A stretch of DNA of 6,036 nt from an uncultured Rhodospirillales bacterium (GTDB lineage Bacteria > Pseudomonadota > Alphaproteobacteria > Acetobacterales > Acetobacteraceae): positions 1-6,036 of the forward strand of contig CAIYPH010000341.1 in NCBI GenBank assembly GCA_903928045.1. The letters are read 5' to 3'. Position 1 is the first letter of the stretch. The number at the start of each line of letters is the position of its first letter. A program made the translations under genes and the position numbers. Of the stretch, positions 1 to 6,036 are shown one piece after another. The notes beneath the pieces are model-generated. The model saw only the letters and a program-made list of their open reading frames with translations. It was not told the DNA's origin and did not search any database.

Positions 1-242
1 CCGACGAAGGGCTGGGTGACGCCCCAGACCGCGTTCTGGATGGCGATGGAGAGGGTGAAGTCGGTCACCGAGGCGCCGATGCCCTGGGTCATCGGCAGCA
101 TGAACAGTCCGAGCGATTGCCGCAGCCCGAGCGACAGGCTCAGCAACAAGGCGGCGCCGAACAGGATCGGCCCCGCCTTGATCGGCCCAGCCTTGATCGG
201 CAATGCCTTGATCGGCGCCTGAGCTGACGTGATGGCTGGCAT
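1..242 (-). CDS. MFS transporter, N-terminal part (runs off left edge)
   Basis: This is the first 80 residues of an inner-membrane secondary transporter; the rest lies beyond the left edge. Residues 25-50 form the first hydrophobic helix. They lead into GLRQSLGLFMLP (39-50) and then IQNAVWGVTQPF (68-79). This pattern is typical of MFS members annotated as monocarboxylate or oxalate/formate-like carriers, in which a 'GLRQS.GLF' helix is followed by 'QN..WG..QP'. The start ATG (242-240) has AAGGGG 8 nt upstream. Before helix 1 there is an unusual cytosolic leader with three PIKA-type pentapeptides (residues 10-24), encoded by near-identical 15-bp repeats. The gene is divergent from the FAD dehydrogenase, with 144 bp between starts, so it could import or export a substrate of that enzyme. 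The substrate cannot be told from this fragment. The MFS call is fairly firm; the subfamily is inferred. Confidence 0.83.
   Translation of the reverse strand, partial: MPAITSAQAPIKALPIKAGPIKAGPILFGAALLLSLSLGLRQSLGLFMLPMTQGIGASVTDFTLSIAIQNAVWGVTQPFV
169..213. repeat. Three tandem 15-bp repeats inside the MFS gene
   Basis: Three adjacent 15-bp units (169-183, 184-198, 199-213) share the form GGCnnnGCCTTGATC; the only differences are at positions 4-6 (CCC, CCA, AAT). The unit length is a multiple of three, so the array stays in frame. On the minus strand it encodes the PIKAL/PIKAG/PIKAG series just before the first membrane helix. It probably arose by replication slippage, and copy number may vary between strains. 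Confidence 0.85.
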
Positions 243-386
243 GTCCGGTTCCCCTTGTGATCGCTGAGGGTATTGCGCTGGCGTCGGACCCCGCAAGCGG
301 GCCGGATATGCCGGGGATTGAGGGGTGACATGTGGCGCCGGGCGCGGCAGGATCGCACCCAGGAAATGTCCAGATAACGGGATGCC
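243..386. promoter_or_regulatory. Divergent intergenic region, MFS / FAD dehydrogenase
   Basis: This 144-bp gap must hold promoters for both flanking genes unless either is read through from outside. I found no convincing sigma70-type -35/-10 pair on either strand. The clearest symmetric element is CCCGC-AA-GCGGG at 290-301, a possible operator half-site pair or small hairpin. The role is inferred only from position. Confidence 0.35.
251..256 (-). promoter_or_regulatory. Ribosome binding site of the MFS gene
   Basis: AAGGGG on the minus strand lies 8 nt before the ATG at 242-240. It supports that start, and hence places the pentapeptide-repeat leader inside the protein. No other in-frame ATG occurs until the codons inside the first membrane helix. 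Confidence 0.7.
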
Positions 387-1850
<1,464 letters not shown>

Positions 1851-1897
1851 CGATTGGGGCGTCGATATCGGAGGTGTCAGGCCGCAATGCCGAGCAG

Positions 1898-1936
1898 ATT
1901 GCCGCGGGCCGCTATACTGCGCGATCCCGCGGCGAT
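1898..1936. terminator. Hairpin between convergent genes, possible bidirectional terminator
   Basis: The arms ATTGCCGCGGG (1898-1908) and CCCGCGGCGAT (1926-1936) pair over 11 bp with one T-G wobble, around a 17-nt loop. The element lies 47 nt after the stop of the FAD dehydrogenase and 26 nt after the stop of the convergent SDR gene, where a terminator serving both would sit. There is no T tract on either side, so a classical intrinsic terminator is not proven. Confidence 0.45.
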
Positions 1937-1962
1937 GCCCACACGCCTGGCAGAAAGAGTGC

Positions 1963-2718
1963 CTAGCGCGGCAGGCCCTGCCCGCCGTTCACACTGATGA
2001 TTTGCGCGGTGACCCAACTCGCCAGCGGCGAGGCGAGGAAGACGACGACGTTGGCGACTTCCTCCGGATAGCCCATCCGCCCGGCCGGGCAGGCGGACAG
2101 CGCGGCGTTGTAGACCGCGGGCTGGGCCTTCTTGCGGTTGTCCCAGATGCCGCCGGGGAATTCGATGGAGCCGGGGGCGACGCAGTTCACCCTTATGCCC
2201 TTGCCGATCAGGGCGGCGGCCTGGGTGCGGGTGTAGTGGATGATTGCTGCCTTGGCCGCGCCATAGGCGGGGGTGCGCACGGAGGGGTTGAGGCCCGAGC
2301 CCGAGGAGATATTGATGATGCCACCAGCCGGGCTCTGCTCGATCCACGGCAGCGCCACGCGCGAGGCGCGTACGGCGGCGAGGAGATCGACGGCGATGCT
2401 CTGGTCCCAGCTCGCCTCGTCATCGCCCCAGCCATAGCCGGTGGCGTTGTTCACCAGCACGTCGATTCCGCCCAGTGCGGCGGCCGCGGCCGGCACGTAG
2501 GCGGCGATGTCGGCCTCGCTCGAGAGGTCGCAGCTTTGCGCGTGCACCGTGCCGCCGAAAGCCGCGAGTTCGGCGCGCGTAGCCTCCAGTGCCTCGGCGC
2601 CCCGCGCACAAATCGACACCGCGGCGCCACCTTCTGCGAAGGCAAGCGCGATGGAGCGGCCGATTCCCTTGCTGCCGCCGGCAATGACAACCCGCTGGCC
2701 CTTGACGTCGATCTGCAT
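1963..2718 (-). CDS. SDR family NAD(P)-dependent oxidoreductase
   Basis: A 251-residue classical short-chain dehydrogenase/reductase with a Rossmann fold, interconverting an alcohol and a ketone. The glycine motif is AGGSKGIG (13-20), with Ala where Thr is usual. K17 and R39, the residue after strand 2, favour NADP(H). D64-L65 is the adenine-ring contact. The catalytic triad is S139, Y152 and K156 (YGAAK). Two positions deviate: NNAT (90-93) replaces NNAG, and the residue aligned with the tetrad Asn looks like D111. The substrate loop has SIEFPGGIW (184-192), seen in a subgroup often annotated as 3-oxoacyl-ACP reductase-like. The C-terminus VNGGQGLPR is normal. ATG 2718-2716 was chosen because AAGGGA lies 6 nt upstream and the protein then begins right before strand 1. 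An upstream in-frame ATG near 2850 would overlap the divergent dehydratase gene and add 44 unrelated residues. Substrate unknown. Confidence 0.93.
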   Translation of the reverse strand: MQIDVKGQRVVIAGGSKGIGRSIALAFAEGGAAVSICARGAEALEATRAELAAFGGTVHAQSCDLSSEADIAAYVPAAAAALGGIDVLVNNATGYGWGDDEASWDQSIAVDLLAAVRASRVALPWIEQSPAGGIINISSGSGLNPSVRTPAYGAAKAAIIHYTRTQAAALIGKGIRVNCVAPGSIEFPGGIWDNRKKAQPAVYNAALSACPAGRMGYPEEVANVVVFLASPLASWVTAQIISVNGGQGLPR

Positions 2719-2724
2719 TGTTCG

Positions 2725-2730
2725 TCCCTT
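2725..2730 (-). promoter_or_regulatory. Ribosome binding site of the SDR gene
   Basis: AAGGGA on the minus strand lies 6 nt before ATG 2718-2716. It partly follows a second in-frame ATG (2733-2731), which therefore cannot use it. This fixes the shorter 251-residue protein. Confidence 0.75.
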
Positions 2731-2794
2731 CATGTTCACCGCAGCATTTGCCTGCCGCCACGCCGGGTCCGTCAACCCCCGGTCGCATTCGAAC

Positions 2795-2800
2795 GAGGAA
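2795..2800 (+). promoter_or_regulatory. Ribosome binding site of the PLP dehydratase gene
   Basis: GAGGAA lies 6 nt before ATG 2807. It selects this start over upstream in-frame codons inside the divergent SDR gene, which would add up to 100 residues without family resemblance. Confidence 0.8.
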
Positions 2801-2806
2801 CGCCGC

Positions 2807-3799
2807 ATGCCTGACCTGCCCAGCGTGATCGACGGCATCGCCGTCCCCACCCCGGCCGATATCGCCGCCCTGCGCGAGACGCTGCGGCCCTATACCCGGG
2901 TCACCCCGGTGCTGGCGCGCGATGACATTGCGCCGCTGGCGGGGACCACGCTGGAGTTCAAGTTCGAGCTGCTGCAGGCGAGCGGCACCTTCAAGGCGCG
3001 CGGCGCTTTCTCCAACATGCTGGCGCTGGATGCGGCGCAGAGGGCCCGCGGGGTGACCGGGATTTCGGCTGGGAATCACGCGGTGGCGGTGGCCTATGCG
3101 GCGATGAAGCTCGGCATTTCCGCGAAGGTGGTGATGCTCAAGACCGCCAATCCCGCCCGACTCGCCATGGCGAAGGCGTGTGGGGCCGAGGTGCTGATGG
3201 CCGAGGACGGGCCGACCGGCTTCGCCATGGTGCGCGAGATCGAGTCGCAGGAGGGGCGGTATTTCGTGCATCCCTTCAATGGGCTGCGCACCGTCATGGG
3301 TACCGCGACTCTGGGCGCGGAATGGGCCGGGCAGTCCGGCGGGCTCGACGCGCTGATCCTGCCGATCGGCGGCGGTGGGCTTGCGGCCGGGGTGGCGCTG
3401 GCCTTCCGCCAGGCGATGCCGGAAATCGCGATCTATGGCGTGGAGCCGGAAGGGGCGACCGGAATGGCGCAGAGCTTCGCGCGTGGCGGCCCCGGCCAGA
3501 GCGGCGCCATGCAGGGCATCGCCGACAGCCTGATGGCGCCGCATACGGAGGCCTACAGCTACGGTATCTGCCGTGCCACTATCGACGGACTGGTGACGGT
3601 GAGCGATGTGGAGCTGCGGGCGGCGATGCGGGTGCTGTTCGCCGAGCTCAAGCTGGCCACCGAGCCGGCCTGCGCGGCGGCCACCGCGGCGGCGATGTTC
3701 CCTCTGCGCGAGCGCATCGCGGGCACGCGCGTGGGGGTGCTGCTGTGCGGCGCGAATACCGACATGGCGACCTTCGCGCGACATATGGCAGAGGGGTGA
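2807..3799 (+). CDS. PLP-dependent serine/threonine dehydratase-like ammonia-lyase
   Basis: A 330-residue fold-type II PLP enzyme. Members remove water then ammonia from serine, threonine or related beta-hydroxy amino acids, giving a 2-oxo acid. The PLP Schiff-base lysine is K63 in SGTFKARGA (59-67). SAGNHA (87-92) binds the substrate carboxylate, GGGGL (188-192) the PLP phosphate, and CGANTD near the C-terminus matches the pyridine-nitrogen motif usually seen as SGGN.D. There is no C-terminal ACT regulatory domain, so it resembles catabolic rather than isoleucine-feedback-controlled threonine deaminase. The position of the racemase catalytic Ser (S84 of serine racemase) is A88, which argues for dehydratase rather than racemase activity. 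In the VEPEGATG segment (212-219), the third metal ligand of serine racemase would be G219 instead of Asp. Relatives include L-threo-3-hydroxyaspartate ammonia-lyase, phenylserine dehydratase and EutB of ectoine breakdown. The true substrate is undetermined. Confidence 0.9.
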   Translation: MPDLPSVIDGIAVPTPADIAALRETLRPYTRVTPVLARDDIAPLAGTTLEFKFELLQASGTFKARGAFSNMLALDAAQRARGVTGISAGNHAVAVAYAAMKLGISAKVVMLKTANPARLAMAKACGAEVLMAEDGPTGFAMVREIESQEGRYFVHPFNGLRTVMGTATLGAEWAGQSGGLDALILPIGGGGLAAGVALAFRQAMPEIAIYGVEPEGATGMAQSFARGGPGQSGAMQGIADSLMAPHTEAYSYGICRATIDGLVTVSDVELRAAMRVLFAELKLATEPACAAATAAAMFPLRERIAGTRVGVLLCGANTDMATFARHMAEG

Positions 3800-3886
3800 A
3801 ATTCAGCCGGCAGTCGTGATTTTCATTGTTCAGCGTATCTGCCGTGTTACAGACAGCACGCTAACCATAATCCAGGAATTTTCCGA
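3800..3886 (+). promoter_or_regulatory. AT-richer intergenic region before the small secreted protein
   Basis: This 87-bp gap is at the low-GC end of the window (47% GC counted over 3801-3900). It holds a weak hairpin, CGTGTT (3843-3848) / AGCACG (3855-3860), with a 6-nt loop. A promoter for the following gene is expected here, but no convincing hexamer pair was found. Confidence 0.35.
3873..3878 (+). promoter_or_regulatory. Ribosome binding site of the small secreted protein gene
   Basis: CAGGAA lies 8 nt before ATG 3887. The start is also supported by the positively charged N-terminus of a signal peptide that begins exactly there. Confidence 0.65.
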
Positions 3887-4264
3887 ATGAAGCGTCTGCT
3901 GCTGACTACCTTTTTCATAGGTGCCGTGATCTCCGTCCTGCCGCCGACTGCCTGGGGGCAGGACGCGAAGCAGGATTTCAGCCTCGTGAACAAGACCGGA
4001 TTCGAACTCGGCAAGGTTTTTGTTGCGCCGAACCATTCCGACGAATGGGAAGAAGACGTGCTCGGGCAGGATACGCTGGGCAATAACGAGGTGGTGGACA
4101 TTAAATTCCACCGCTCCAACAAGACCTGCCAGTGGGATCTCAAGGTGGTCTACACCATCGATGGCTCCAATGCCGTTTGGCACGACATCAATCTGTGCAA
4201 GGTTGAGAAGATCACTATCCGATATAACAAGAGCACGGACACCACGAGCGCTTCGTTCGACTGA
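3887..4264 (+). CDS. Small secreted/periplasmic protein of unknown function
   Basis: A 125-residue exported protein. Residues 1-24 form a typical Sec signal peptide: Lys-Arg at 2-3, a hydrophobic core from 4 to 18, then a turn and an AWG-Q cleavage site around 24/25. The mature part (about 100 residues) begins with DFSLVNKTGFEL (30-41) and continues with WEEDVLGQD (54-62) and CQWDLKVVY (81-89). It has two cysteines, C81 and C104, that could form a disulfide. Alternating hydrophobic residues suggest a small beta-sandwich. I recall similar short 'LVN.TG...W.EDVLG...C.WDL' proteins in Alphaproteobacteria, usually hypothetical and sometimes mislabelled argininosuccinate lyase, an enzyme it cannot be at this size. 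GC is about 54% over 3901-4260, well below the neighbours, which suggests transfer or different selection. No function is proposed. It appears to be a monocistronic gene followed by a strong hairpin. Confidence 0.85.
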   Translation: MKRLLLTTFFIGAVISVLPPTAWGQDAKQDFSLVNKTGFELGKVFVAPNHSDEWEEDVLGQDTLGNNEVVDIKFHRSNKTCQWDLKVVYTIDGSNAVWHDINLCKVEKITIRYNKSTDTTSASFD

Positions 4265-4273
4265 TCCGGCACT

Positions 4274-4330
4274 CCCCGGGGATTGGCTTGGCGCGCGGCG
4301 ATGTGTCGCCTGCCGGCCAGGTCCCCGGGG
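4274..4330 (+). terminator. Long nested hairpin downstream of the secreted-protein gene
   Basis: Starting 10 nt after the stop codon, CCCCGGGGA (4274-4282) pairs perfectly with TCCCCGGGG (4322-4330). The stem continues through a T-G pair (4283/4321), one bulged G (4320) and TGGC/GCCA (4284-4287/4316-4319). A second perfect hairpin, GGCGA-TGTG-TCGCC (4297-4310), sits in the loop. It is probably a transcription stop or RNA 3'-end protector for the gene before it. No T tract follows, so rho-independent termination is not certain. Confidence 0.5.
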
Positions 4331-4394
4331 GGAACTCCGCCGCATGGGTTGCGGCCACCCGTTGCGCGCGACCAGAATATCGAAACGGGAACGG

Positions 4395-4399
4395 GGAGG
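4395..4399 (+). promoter_or_regulatory. Ribosome binding site of the serine hydrolase gene
   Basis: GGAGG, inside a purine-rich GGGGAGGGG run, is followed by two consecutive ATG codons at 4402 and 4405. Spacing is 2 nt to the first and 5 nt to the second, so the second ATG is the better start. Confidence 0.7.
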
Positions 4400-4404
4400 G
4401 GATG

Positions 4405-5679
4405 ATGAGATTCGCGCGTTGGACCTGTGCGGCGGCGCTGGCCGCGGTTTTACTGGCCAGTCACCCCGCCGCCGCCGTGGATCTGCCAACCGCACAGCCC
4501 TTCGAGGTGGGACTCGCCCGACTGGACCGCATGGCGACCTGGCTGCGCGCCGAGGCCGAGGCGAAGCGCCTGCCGGGCTCGGTGGTGATGATAGCCCGCA
4601 ACGGCAAGGTGGCCTATCATGAGGCCTTCGGGGTGCGCGATCCGGCAACCGGCGCGCCGATGCAGAAGGACAGCATCTTCCGCATGTATTCGATGACCAA
4701 GCCGGTGACGGCGGTGGCCATCCTGATGCTGATGGAGGAGGGCAAGCTGCGGCTGGCCGATCCGGTTTCGCGCTTCCTGCCGGCGCTGAAGGCGCCGAAG
4801 GTGATCACCGAGACGGTGGACGCTCAGGGCCAGCACCACTCCACCACGGTGCCCGCCGATCGCGAGATCACGATTCTCGACCTGCTGCGTCACACCGCCG
4901 GCCTCACCTATGGGGTGTTCGGTAACTCCCTGGTGGATCAGGCGATGAAGACCACCGGGCTCAACGAGCCCGACATGCGCCTCAACTGGACCGACCAGAA
5001 AGTGGTGGAGGAACTTGGCAAGCTGCCGCTGCTCTACCAACCCGGAACCCAATGGCAGTACAGCCGCGCGACCGACGTGTTGCTCGCGGTGGTGGAAGCG
5101 GTGAGCGGCCAGCGTGGCGACGCCTTCTATGAGGAGCGCATCTTCAAGCCGCTCGGTATGGTCGATACCTCGTTCAATCTGCCTGCGGAGAAGCTCGGTC
5201 GCATGGCGGAGTCGGGCGTCGATCCCGATTCTGGCCGGCCGCAGCCGCTGACCGATGTGAGCAAGACGCGGCTGTTCCTCGGTGGCGGCGAGGGGCTGCT
5301 CTCAACCGCCTCCGATTACATGAAATTCGCCCTTATGCTGGCCAATGGCGGGCAACTCGAAGGGGTTCGGCTGCTCTCGCATGCATCGGTGACGCTGATG
5401 TCGGCCAATCATCTGCCGCCTGGAGTCGGCGGTGGGCCGAATTATCTGCCGGGCCCCGGCTACGGATTCGGCCTCACCGTCGCGGTGCGCACCGAGGCAG
5501 GCCAGTCCAGCGTGCCGGGCAGCGTGGGCGAGTATAATTGGGGCGGCTATGCCGGCACCAAGTTCTGGATCGACCCGAAGGAGCGGCTGGTGCCGATTCT
5601 GCTGATCCAGGCGCCGCTGCAATCGCGCAATGCCGGCAATAGCTTCCGTGGCCTGGTCTATGGCAGCATTGCGGACTGA
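4405..5679 (+). CDS. Exported serine hydrolase, beta-lactamase/EstB esterase family
   Basis: A 424-residue protein with a Sec signal peptide (1-24: MRFARW, an Ala/Leu-rich core, then cleavage after PAAA). It is therefore periplasmic or secreted. The penicillin-binding-protein/class C beta-lactamase fold is shown by SMTK (96-99), with S96 as nucleophile and K99 as general base. Also present are LLRHTAGLTYG (160-170), Y219 in QYSRATDVL, and WGGYAGTKFW (379-388) in place of the KTG strand. The second motif reads Y-S-R rather than the Y-A-N of AmpC. This is usual in EstB-type carboxylesterases and argues against real beta-lactam resistance. Likely activity is hydrolysis of an ester, amide or D-amino-acid-containing substrate; which one cannot be read. 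The start could be the adjacent ATG at 4402. A TTG-initiated extension to 4288 is rejected because the signal peptide would be internal. It follows the hairpin at 4274-4330, so it probably has its own promoter. Confidence 0.9.
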   Translation: MRFARWTCAAALAAVLLASHPAAAVDLPTAQPFEVGLARLDRMATWLRAEAEAKRLPGSVVMIARNGKVAYHEAFGVRDPATGAPMQKDSIFRMYSMTKPVTAVAILMLMEEGKLRLADPVSRFLPALKAPKVITETVDAQGQHHSTTVPADREITILDLLRHTAGLTYGVFGNSLVDQAMKTTGLNEPDMRLNWTDQKVVEELGKLPLLYQPGTQWQYSRATDVLLAVVEAVSGQRGDAFYEERIFKPLGMVDTSFNLPAEKLGRMAESGVDPDSGRPQPLTDVSKTRLFLGGGEGLLSTASDYMKFALMLANGGQLEGVRLLSHASVTLMSANHLPPGVGGGPNYLPGPGYGFGLTVAVRTEAGQSSVPGSVGEYNWGGYAGTKFWIDPKERLVPILLIQAPLQSRNAGNSFRGLVYGSIAD

Positions 5680-5825
5680 GAACGCGCCTATCGGGGTGGG
5701 GCAGCGGTGGCGAAGAAGGGGTCTCGACCACCGGGCAATACCGGCTTAACCTTGCCAACAACACACTCGGGCCCATCTGCCGAGCGTGCATGCGTTTATC
5801 GACTGATCGCAAAGCGGGAGCAAAC
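5680..5825 (+). promoter_or_regulatory. Intergenic region before the molybdenum-hydroxylase subunit gene
   Basis: This 146-bp gap contains three small inverted repeats: CGGTGG/CCACCG (5705-5710/5728-5733), CCGG-GCAATA-CCGG (5731-5744) and CTCGG/CCGAG (5766-5770/5780-5784). The first two share bases and cannot both form. They could end the hydrolase transcript or bind a regulator of the following operon. No T tract or clear sigma70 promoter is seen; a TTGCCA at 5752-5757 lacks a good -10 partner. Confidence 0.35.
5816..5820 (+). promoter_or_regulatory. Ribosome binding site of the molybdenum-hydroxylase subunit gene
   Basis: GGGAG lies 5 nt before ATG 5826. The start fits the family, whose members begin about five residues before the conserved 'Y..P.S..EA' segment. 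Confidence 0.7.
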
Positions 5826-6036
5826 ATGCCCAGATTGAGTTACGCGGCACCGACCAGTGTGCCGGATGCCATCAAATTGTTGGCCGGGGCGGCCGGGTTG
5901 GCAAAAGTCATGTCGGGTGGGACGGATCTGCTGGTGCAGCTTCGCTCGGGCCGCACCAGCCCGGAACTGATCGTCGATACCAAGAAGATCCCCGGGATCG
6001 TCGGTATCCGCGAGACCGACAGCGGATTCGTCATCA
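5826..6036 (+). CDS. Molybdenum hydroxylase FAD-binding subunit, N-terminal part (CoxM/XdhB type; runs off right edge)
   Basis: The first 70 residues of a cytosolic FAD subunit from the xanthine dehydrogenase/CO dehydrogenase family. In these complexes the subunit takes electrons from the [2Fe-2S] protein, which receives them from the molybdopterin subunit that hydroxylates the substrate. Visible marks are YAAPTSVPDAIKLL (6-19) and the FAD-binding loop SGGTDLLVQLRSG (30-42). LIVDTKKIPGIVGI (48-61) is the usual 'LVD...IPEL..I' stretch after it. Full-length members are about 260-300 residues, so roughly three quarters lies outside the window. The [2Fe-2S] and molybdopterin subunit genes are expected just downstream. 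Substrate class (CO-like, nicotinate, aldehyde, purine) cannot be decided from this part. The gene is separated by 146 bp from the hydrolase and probably starts a new operon. Confidence 0.88.
   Translation, partial: MPRLSYAAPTSVPDAIKLLAGAAGLAKVMSGGTDLLVQLRSGRTSPELIVDTKKIPGIVGIRETDSGFVI

Larger units (their letters stand above)
2719..2806. promoter_or_regulatory. Divergent intergenic region, SDR / PLP dehydratase
   Basis: This 88-bp gap separates two divergent starts, so the two promoters would have to lie close together or overlap. The inverted repeat GCCGGG (2762-2767) / CCCGGT (2778-2783), with a 10-nt centre and one G-T pair, lies 24 bp upstream of the dehydratase start. It is a candidate operator or hairpin. 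No clear -35/-10 pair is visible. Shared regulation is inferred from the arrangement. Confidence 0.35.

Noticed and set aside
169..213. Short tandem repeats considered as a CRISPR array or regulatory iterons
   Set aside because: The 15-bp units are directly adjacent without spacers, lie inside a coding frame, and translate to a regular pentapeptide.
2002..2814. Open frame of 270 codons on the plus strand antisense to the SDR
   Set aside because: Gly/Ala/Arg-rich shadow of the SDR reading frame, without a ribosome binding site or motifs.
2420..3784. Long open frame (454 codons) on the minus strand, antisense to the PLP dehydratase
   Set aside because: It is rich in Arg, His and Gly, has no domain pattern, overlaps a gene with clear PLP motifs, and arises from high third-position GC on the sense strand.
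3866..3871. CATAAT resembling a -10 promoter element before the small secreted protein gene
   Set aside because: Transcription from it would start at about 3878, inside or after the Shine-Dalgarno site (3873-3878), and no -35 element lies at the right distance.
4288..4404. N-terminal extension of the serine hydrolase from a TTG codon
   Set aside because: It would begin inside the hairpin, lacks a ribosome binding site, and would bury a perfect signal peptide 39 residues into the protein.
3830..4648. Open frame of 272 codons on the minus strand crossing the secreted protein and hydrolase genes
   Set aside because: It spans two plus-strand genes with signal peptides and the structured spacer; the Pro/Arg/Ser-rich composition is typical of a shadow frame.
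4405..5679. Serine hydrolase considered as a true beta-lactamase
   Set aside because: The Y-S-R second motif and W-G-G..G-T strand match EstB-type esterases rather than AmpC Y-A-N and K-T-G; resistance is not supported.

Overview
The window looks like ordinary chromosomal DNA from a high-GC bacterium. Codon third positions are strongly G/C, Shine-Dalgarno sites are clear, genes are closely spaced, and the enzyme families are typical of metabolically versatile Alphaproteobacteria. A Rhodospirillales/Acetobacteraceae-like or Bradyrhizobium-like host is my inference; nothing in the sequence fixes the taxon. I see no rRNA, tRNA, CRISPR array, insertion sequence or attachment site.

Layout from left to right. 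The N-terminus of an MFS transporter runs leftward off the edge (1-242, -). After a 144-bp divergent gap comes a complete FAD-dependent 2-hydroxyacid dehydrogenase of the D-lactate/D-2-hydroxyglutarate dehydrogenase type (387-1850, +). It converges, across a gap holding an 11-bp stem hairpin, on a short-chain dehydrogenase/reductase (1963-2718, -). An 88-bp divergent gap separates this from a PLP-dependent serine/threonine dehydratase-like enzyme (2807-3799, +). Next is a stretch of clearly lower GC (about 53% over 3801-4260, counted by hand) carrying a small secreted protein of unknown function (3887-4264, +). A GC-rich structured spacer follows, then an exported beta-lactamase-fold serine hydrolase of the EstB esterase type (4405-5679, +). 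Last comes the start of a molybdenum-hydroxylase FAD subunit of the CoxM/XdhB type (5826-6036, +), which runs off the right edge.

How the genes fit together. The left half reads as small-molecule catabolism: a transporter, a flavin-dependent hydroxyacid oxidase, an NADP-type reductase and a PLP dehydratase that would make 2-oxo acids from beta-hydroxy amino acids. The two divergent pairs (MFS/FAD enzyme and SDR/dehydratase) could each share a control region, but no regulator gene lies in the window and a joint pathway is inference only. The two exported proteins and the molybdenum-hydroxylase subunit are probably separate transcription units.

No clearly new multi-gene system is visible. The points most worth a second look are the loss of two substrate-site residues in the FAD dehydrogenase, the low-GC secreted orphan, the pentapeptide repeat at the N-terminus of the transporter, the variant active-site residues of the SDR, and the long nested hairpin at 4274-4330.
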